A stretch of DNA of 21,766 nucleotides. Source: Chara braunii (Eukaryota > Streptophyta > Charophyceae > Charales > Characeae). The position numbers and the translations under genes are program-made. A model generated the notes under the pieces. The model was not told the origin of the DNA and searched no databases. It saw nothing but the letters and a program-made list of their open reading frames with translations. Location: assembly GCA_003427395.1 (NCBI GenBank), contig BFEA01000064.1, forward strand, positions 1,669,035 through 1,690,800, in the 5' to 3' direction. This document shows, in pieces, positions 17,411-21,766 of this stretch; positions within the stretch are counted from its first letter, which is position 1; each line of letters opens with the position of its first letter.

Positions 17411-17681
17411 TTGTCTCAAAAGTGAGGCCTCCGTTAACCGCCTCACACACACACACACACACACACAATCAGTTTTATGTAAGTCAGTCTTCCCCCTGTT
17501 GTTCGTCTTTCCTCTGATTTTTTCTGAGTACTTTGTTGTATGCCAACTGAGCATCCTTGAGAAGTGCCAAACAGTCGGTGGTTCCTCATTTGGAGTGCCT
17601 GCTGCACTCTTAGGGGGGGTGCTCAGTTTGGGATGTCTGTGTTGCCTGTGGGTGATGAAGTGTGCTCATCGGAGTAACTCC

Positions 17682-17727
17682 CTGGCTCAGTGGGTGGTGG
17701 GAACCAACAGTCTCCGGTGTTCAGTCG
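17682..17727 (+). promoter_or_regulatory. Possible Pol III A/B boxes in copy B
   Basis: TGGCTCAGTGGG (17683-17694) and GGTGTTCAGTC (17716-17726) correspond to the boxes in copy A. The B-box is more diverged than in copy A. Weak. Confidence 0.25.
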
Positions 17728-18030
17728 TGATGTGAGTAGGTGATGTGCTGTTTTGCACCGTATTGGACTCGTCTGCGCTCTGAAGCTGCCTTGCTGCTTC
17801 TCCCGCTTGCTTCGCATGTGGTACTCTGCAAATTCCTGAGTTCACTGTTGTGGTGTGGCCGTGTTGCTGGTGCCGCCTTGCGCTTCGCTGCTCCACTGCC
17901 TTGCCGCTCATCCGCTGGCTGTGCCTTCCGCGTCTTTTGCTTGCGCACCTTGTAATTCGATTGCCTTGTCAGGTTTGCTTTGTGGTTGCTTGGTGCGCCA
18001 CTGCATGGTTGTCGTGCTGCTCGACTGCTA

Positions 18031-18135
18031 CCGTCTTCACCCGAATAGAACGCCCGGTAATTATCGCCGTATCTGGGCTGAAAGTTGTGCAAAATACAGC
18101 TATAATGAGCGGGCGTTCTATTCGGGTGAAGACGG
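18031..18135. mobile_element. 105-bp foldback MITE, copy 2
   Basis: Same termini and length as 15128-15232, with more diverged central arms. TA flanks both ends (18029-18030, 18136-18137). Copy A of the surrounding repeat lacks it: CTGCTCGCC there corresponds to CTGCTA, MITE, TAGCC here. This gives a paralogous empty site and fixes the insertion point at TA. Confidence 0.93.
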
Positions 18136-18392
18136 TAGCCATGTCGTCCCCTGCTGTGTGGTTGCCTTGTTGGTGTTGCCTTGTGCTTCACTGTGTGGTT
18201 GCTGCACTGCGTATCCTGCATGCCGTGTCATTCCTTGCAGTCGTTTTGGCGTTGTGCAGCCGTGTTGCCTCTACTGTGTTGCCTGGTGCCCCACAGGGTT
18301 GCTGCCCGCTGCTAGGTTCCGCTTGGGGACAGTCTGCCTTCAACAAGGGTCAAAGGGTTCATGACTCGAACCATCATAAACGGGGATTCCGC

Positions 18393-18448
18393 AGATTGTC
18401 GAGGGTTCAGCCGCCTGATGAGTCGGTGCAACTCCGACGAAACAATCT
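18393..18448 (+). ncRNA. Hammerhead ribozyme, type III, sequence-complete (copy B)
   Basis: Helix III is seven perfect pairs, AGATTGT (18393-18399) with ACAATCT (18442-18448, its A being the last A of the GAAAC box). C18400 is the predicted cleavage residue in a GUC triplet. Helix I is a short hairpin, GAGG (18401-18404) with CCGC (18411-18414), one mismatch, loop GTTCAG. CTGATGA is at 18415-18421. Helix II is five perfect pairs, GTCGG (18422-18426) with CCGAC (18434-18438), loop TGCAACT. GAAAC is at 18439-18443. All invariant core residues are present. Hammerheads self-cleave RNA to a 2',3'-cyclic phosphate. Type III forms occur in plant retrozymes and satellite RNAs. Activity is predicted from sequence only, and the weak helix I may slow it. 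Confidence 0.92.
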
Positions 18449-18460
18449 ATCATCAGTTTC

Positions 18461-18540
18461 AATTTTTTCAGTCTTTGCTTGGTCAGGTTTAATTTTTTCA
18501 GTCTTTGATTGGTCAATTTTAAGTTTTTCAGTCTTTGCTT
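18461..18540 (+). repeat. 30-bp tandem repeat just after the hammerhead
   Basis: AATTTTTTCAGTCTTTG recurs at 18461 and 18491, and with one change at 18521 (AAGTTTTTCAGTCTTTG), at an exact 30-bp period. It is absent from copy A. Confidence 0.93.
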
Positions 18541-18693
18541 GTTTCGGGACTCGTATTTTTTCTGGTTTGCCTGTTGTGCCTGCTTGTGTGTCGTCTGCTT
18601 ACCCGCCTTCCCCGTGCCCGTCAGCCTTTGCCTTTTGCCATGCATGGTTGCCCCATGTCTTTGTGTGCCCACCTGCCTCCCCCTTGCCCTCCA

Positions 18694-19176
18694 GCCTTTG
18701 TCCTTTGCCGCTGCACGTTGTTCCCCGCCTTGTTGATTATCTTGTGTCGTTGTTTTTCGGTTCACTGCTCTGCACTGTTTCTAGCTGTTATAATCTTTTG
18801 CTTTCCTTTTCATGGTCTTGTGGCCTACGTACTCAGACACGAAGAAGGACGTAGCAAACGACGAAATGCTTCCGGGAGTCGAAAACAAGCATGAATCCGG
18901 AGATTCCCGAACGGGGTAACCCCTTGTACTGCCGCTGAATCCCATAGGCGGATATAGGCGGATAAGAGAGAACCTGGTGAACTGAAACATCTTAGTAGAC
19001 AGAGGGAAAAAAAAGCAAAAGCCTTTGCCCTTTGCTGCTGCACATTGTGCTGTGCCTTGTTGATTGTCGTTGAATGTGCTGTGCCTTGTTGATTGTCGTT
19101 GTTTTTCGCTTCACTGCTCTGCGCTGTTGCTAGTTGTTATTGTCTTTTGCTTTCCTTTTGATGGTCTTGTGGCCTA
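18694..19176 (+). repeat. ~135-bp direct repeats flanking the plastid insert
   Basis: The left copy 18694-18827 and right copy 19021-19176 share GCCTTTG, CTGCTGCAC/CCGCTGCAC, CCTTGTTGATT, TCACTGCTCTGC, TCTTTTGCTTTCCTTTT and GATGGTCTTGTGGCCTA or its one-base variant. The right copy has an internal ~29-bp duplication (TGTGCTGTGCCTTGTTGATT twice). Confidence 0.88.
18828..19020 (+). pseudogene. Plastid 23S rRNA fragment in nuclear-type DNA (NUPT)
   Basis: The segment follows the 5' region of chloroplast 23S rRNA in order: GACGAAATGCTTC, GGGAGTCGAAAACAAGC, ATCCGGAGATTCCCGAA, ACTGCCGCTGAATCC, AACCTGGTGAACTGAAACAT, CTTAGTAGACAGAGG and an AAAGCAAAAGC end. It is only ~190 bp of a ~2.9-kb gene. It has changes such as a duplicated ATAGGCGGAT and a longer A-run, so it is a fragment, not a working rRNA gene. 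The surrounding repeats show that it sits in non-plastid DNA. A cyanobacterial or mitochondrial source is less likely because the block near the AAAGCAAAAGC end is typical of green plastids. Confidence 0.88.
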
Positions 19177-19705
19177 GTGCCTTTGGGCCATGGTCCTTTG
19201 GTCTTGGTAGGAGTGATAAAAGATAGAGGTCGATGTATGCACATGTACTGTTGCTTTCATGTTTGGGATGTATGTGCCTTCTCCATACAATGCGGATCAC
19301 TCAGCCTCCTGATGGTGTGACTTTTGATCGCACTTTCAAACACAGCTAGTAGTCGCGATTTGCGTCGCGGTAACGTTCTGTTCTCTCATAAAACACACAC
19401 ACATAGCGGGGAAATGTATATGTCCCCCCCCCTGTTCCTATCAAGGGGGTCGATTCCACCTTGTCGAGTTGTGATAACATGCATGACCCCGATACCAATG
19501 GCAAATGGGTTTGCTGCTAGTTCATGGTGACAGACCGCATCCGCAGTGGGGGCCTCCCCGTGCATCTGGCTATCCCCTTGACATTTTCAGCTCAGATTGC
19601 ATGTGCTTGTCTGAATGCGTGTGCGGAGTCCATGGGGCACCAGGCTGAATGGCCTAGTGCCCCAGGACACTAGTCCATCCGGCCTTCCCCATGGAGGGAA
19701 TGTGG
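19177..19705. other. Unassigned, with a possible hammerhead scrap
   Basis: No gene recognised. TCAGCCTCCTGATGG at 19301-19315 matches the helix I/first-box junction of the hammerheads but lacks everything downstream. Confidence 0.4.
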
Positions 19706-19710
19706 GTGGG

Positions 19711-19727
19711 ACACACACACACTGGGT

Positions 19728-19765
<38 letters not shown>

Positions 19766-19775
19766 TACACACACA
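19711..19775. repeat. (CA)n microsatellite
   Basis: Two CA runs separated by CTGGGTGGGA, preceded by the same GTGGGTGGGA, so the run plus flank is itself duplicated. Confidence 0.95.
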
Positions 19776-20460
19776 GAGGATAGCAACAGGAGCTTCTGCC
19801 AGGAGAAAGCAACGGAAGCAAAGGGCCCTTCTCAACAGGTTAGCAATAGCAGTGGTACCTTGTATACTCCAGGAAAAGACCGCAGGAAAAAGGTTATGGG
19901 AACTTCATGGGTTCCCCAGACCCGCCCACCGTCCCTCAGGTGTCTGTCGCCCTGGAAGGCTGGAGGGAAGGGTCTTTGATATCGAAATGAAATTACACTC
20001 GAGAAACAAGGCAACAAAAAAAAAGGTTGCCACCGCATACTTCACAAGATGTTGTGGCCAAGGAAAGGTACTCCTTGCAACACATGGGTAATATGGGTTT
20101 TCCCGGTTTTGTCCATACTCAGTGTTAATTGGAGTTTGTCTCTAAGGACGACTGCGCCTGATCTAGCAAACTAAACCTGATAACCGACACCTGAGCTGAG
20201 TCGTCCAAGAAGGCACATACCGAACATGGCTTTCCGGGGTTCTTCATCACGAGTGGAGAGAGTCGAAGGGCAGGACCCGAGCTAAGTTCGTTAAGAATCT
20301 TTGCAATATCCAAGTTCACCCAGGCCAATTTGGCATGTGGTTTACCCGCTTGATCACAAAATCCAGATCTACTCAGGTTTTTTATTATATCAGATTTTCA
20401 GAACAGATTGACTTGATATTGCAATCAAAACAAAAACTCAGAGAATGATATAGTCCATTT
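19776..20460. other. Unassigned
   Basis: No gene recognised. A 67-codon minus-strand frame (20328-20125) has balanced amino-acid use, but I know no relative and see no supporting context. Confidence 0.4.
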
Positions 20461-20461
20461 T

Positions 20462-20707
20462 TTATTTAAATTCAAAATGACCCTGGTAGTCCATGTCGTA
20501 AACGATGAGTGTTGGTCCTTGGTCAACGCCCTGTCGAGTTTCTATCAGAAGAAAAATCAAAGTTAACAACAAAAAGCTAGCAAACATCAGAAAGATGGGT
20601 ATCAGCATAGAAAGATGTATTGATGTACCATCTTCAACCAGAGAGATAGAATGGTTGCTGGGCATATAGCCTCTGAGGATCCTACTCGTTGTAATCAACG
20701 ATTCCAA
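20462..20707 (-). CDS. Unrecognised small putative membrane protein ORF
   Basis: An 81-codon minus-strand frame. Residues 33-56 form one strongly hydrophobic stretch (LSMLIPIFLMFASFLLLTLI and onward), long enough for a transmembrane helix, followed by an acidic/polar tail ending HFEFK. AT-rich local composition alone can generate such hydrophobic frames. It matches no small plastid or mitochondrial membrane protein that I can recall. It could be an exon or chance. Conservation at the protein level would be needed. Confidence 0.2.
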   Translation of the reverse strand: MESLITTSRILRGYMPSNHSISLVEDGTSIHLSMLIPIFLMFASFLLLTLIFLLIETRQGVDQGPTLIVYDMDYQGHFEFK

Positions 20708-21490
20708 ATATTCAACGTCATGACAATTGAATTACAACTTTGGTTTCCTGCTGATTGCCCCGAATCTTGGATTGTTCCTCAGTGTGAGAATTCGGAGCAC
20801 CAAGATTCATAGGGGTTCCCAGCAAATAGCCCAGTGGTAAGAAAAACTTTGTAATTGTGAAGTACCATTACGAGCTCAATACATACGAGTGTTATTTTGT
20901 GAGATTACCCGGATCTTAAATGCTACGTGGAAGGGGAGAAGCGGCAGCCCCAGATGTTCTCGCCTGCATACACAGAGTGAATTCCTAGGTTTTATGATTT
21001 CGGGACGATGGAAGCTCTACTACTTTGAAAGATTTCATTCCAATCTGGAGCGAAGGATATATGACAGATATTGGCCTTTTTTCTGGAAAGAGGAGCGCAG
21101 AGCGAGCTGTGGTCATGATGTGGGATAGATAATCTTCGTTGGGTACCTCTTCTGGAGCTAAGAGCGGGAAATAAATTGTTTGTCGGCTTCTTCTTTCCAA
21201 GTACTGGCTGCCGACCAGCCATGGAGGGTGTTGCCTTCTGGGGCAAGGTCCGGGATTTTGACCAATCCCCTCCTGACGAAGACAGACTGGCGACCGGTCG
21301 AAACGCGGCGTCGGGTCGCGCACCGTCACACGCCTTTTTGTAGCCATTCTTTTCTATTTTGCAACGGCGAGCACCTGTGCTCGGAGTTTTCATCCATGTC
21401 GTCTTTTCGCCCTCTTGCTTGTCGTCTGTCCTGCTTTCATTCAACTTCCATATGCTTTCTTTCGACCCGAAACCAGCCTTCGACGGTAAA
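20708..21490. other. Unassigned
   Basis: Long open frames exist on both strands (for example 21606-20992 minus, 204 codons) but have no recognisable domain. Overlap with a strong hairpin argues against a conserved protein. Confidence 0.4.
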
Positions 21491-21495
21491 GAGGG

Positions 21496-21558
21496 TTCAT
21501 ACACCAAGACACTGCATTTCGAACGAACGGTCGAAACTCGTCTGTCTTGGTGTATGAA
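21496..21558. repeat. Two-part hairpin (16-bp perfect outer stem)
   Basis: TTCATACACCAAGACA (21496-21511) is perfectly complementary to 21543-21558. Inside it TTTCGA (21517-21522) pairs with TCGAAA (21531-21536). It may be a tiny foldback element or a structured RNA. No target-site duplication is obvious. Confidence 0.85.
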
Positions 21559-21706
21559 GTTACTATGAAGTTTGAACACCTTTTTTTTGAGAAATCTCTC
21601 GTTCACCCTTTTGATTAGCCATTTTCTTTCTTTTTTTTTTGTTTTATAAAAAGGCTAATTCTTTTAAGCCCAACCAATTCAATTACCTGTCAAATCTGGA
21701 CAGGAC

Positions 21707-21727
21707 GGCCTTTCAGGCCTTTTTTTA
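21707..21727 (+). terminator. Terminator-like hairpin with T-run
   Basis: GGCCT (21707-21711), loop TTC, AGGCC (21715-21719), then at least seven T. It has the shape of a bacterial or plastid intrinsic terminator. The T-run alone would also stop Pol III. No matching gene upstream is identified, so function is doubtful. Confidence 0.4.
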
Positions 21728-21742
21728 TTGTCATTATAGTAT

Positions 21743-21758
21743 TACGGGGAACCCCGTA
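21743..21758. repeat. 7-bp perfect palindrome
   Basis: TACGGGG and CCCCGTA flank an AA spacer near the window edge. Confidence 0.85.
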
Positions 21759-21766
21759 GCAGCCAT

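Larger units (their letters stand above)
17443..19176 (+). repeat. Large direct repeat, copy B, with hammerhead, MITE and plastid insert
   Basis: Co-linear with copy A from the CA run and AATCAGTTTTATGT onward to the hammerhead at 18393-18448. It is interrupted by the MITE at 18031-18135. Its tail carries a 30-bp tandem (18461-18540) and is split by plastid-type 23S rRNA sequence (18828-19020). Both copies are on the same strand. Confidence 0.85.

Noticed and set aside
19301-19315. TCAGCCTCCTGATGG as a further hammerhead
   Set aside because: Only the helix I side and a mutated first box are present. No helix II, second box or helix III follows. At best it is a scrap of the family.
21273-21307. 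CTGACGA followed by a GAAACG box, resembling another hammerhead core
   Set aside because: The segment between the boxes does not form helix II: the first base pair would be A-C and only scattered pairs follow. No helix I or III is visible.
20992-21606. 204-codon minus-strand frame as a gene
   Set aside because: No recognisable domain, overlaps other frames of similar length, and includes the perfect hairpin at 21496-21558.

Overview
This window looks like repeat-dense nuclear DNA of a green (plant-lineage) eukaryote. I found no intact protein-coding gene that I can name. The lineage rests on four things. There is a fragment of a plastid-type 23S rRNA gene (18828-19020). There is a decayed Ty3/gypsy element with a chromodomain-like integrase tail (4922-6331). 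There are pieces of an L1-like LINE with a plant-style ORF1 on the minus strand (9655-10075 and 12031-13981). There are type III-style hammerhead ribozymes, the class known from plant retrozymes. A large-genome streptophyte alga such as Chara is my best guess, but this is inference.

Layout. 1-2900: two composite repeats, each made of a ~160-bp module (290-450, 2261-2425) followed by hammerhead-bearing palindromic sequence (450-630, 2660-2870). Between them lie a Cys/His-rich coding relic (991-1341) and a tRNA-derived relic (1961-2041). 2900-4560: nested direct repeats with GC-rich islands in AT-rich DNA. 4922-6331: a broken gypsy element with RT tail, RNase H, and integrase tail plus chromodomain. 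6486-9640: local tandem duplications, a ~900-bp polypyrimidine tract, (TG)n/(GA)n with one undetermined base, and a satellite with a ~260-bp higher-order unit. 9655-13981: minus-strand LINE pieces (endonuclease and ORF1 with a zinc knuckle) separated by other repeats. 13982-15675: unassigned sequence holding one 105-bp MITE. 15676-19176: two large direct repeats, A and B, each with a hammerhead in the same orientation. Copy B also carries a second MITE and the plastid rRNA insert. 19177-21766: mostly unassigned sequence with hairpins near the end.

The main signal is a set of hammerhead ribozymes. One is sequence-complete (plus strand, 18393-18448). One is a point-mutated paralogue (plus, 16511-16566). 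One has an intact core and sits inside inverted repeats (minus, 512-575). Two are truncated and face each other (2669-2700 plus, 2820-2868 minus). The A/B pair, with two like-oriented hammerheads about 1.9 kb apart, has the geometry by which retrozymes release circular RNA, but the upstream ribozyme carries a core mutation. Most coding relics contain stops or frameshifts, so this is probably heterochromatic or intergenic sequence in decay.
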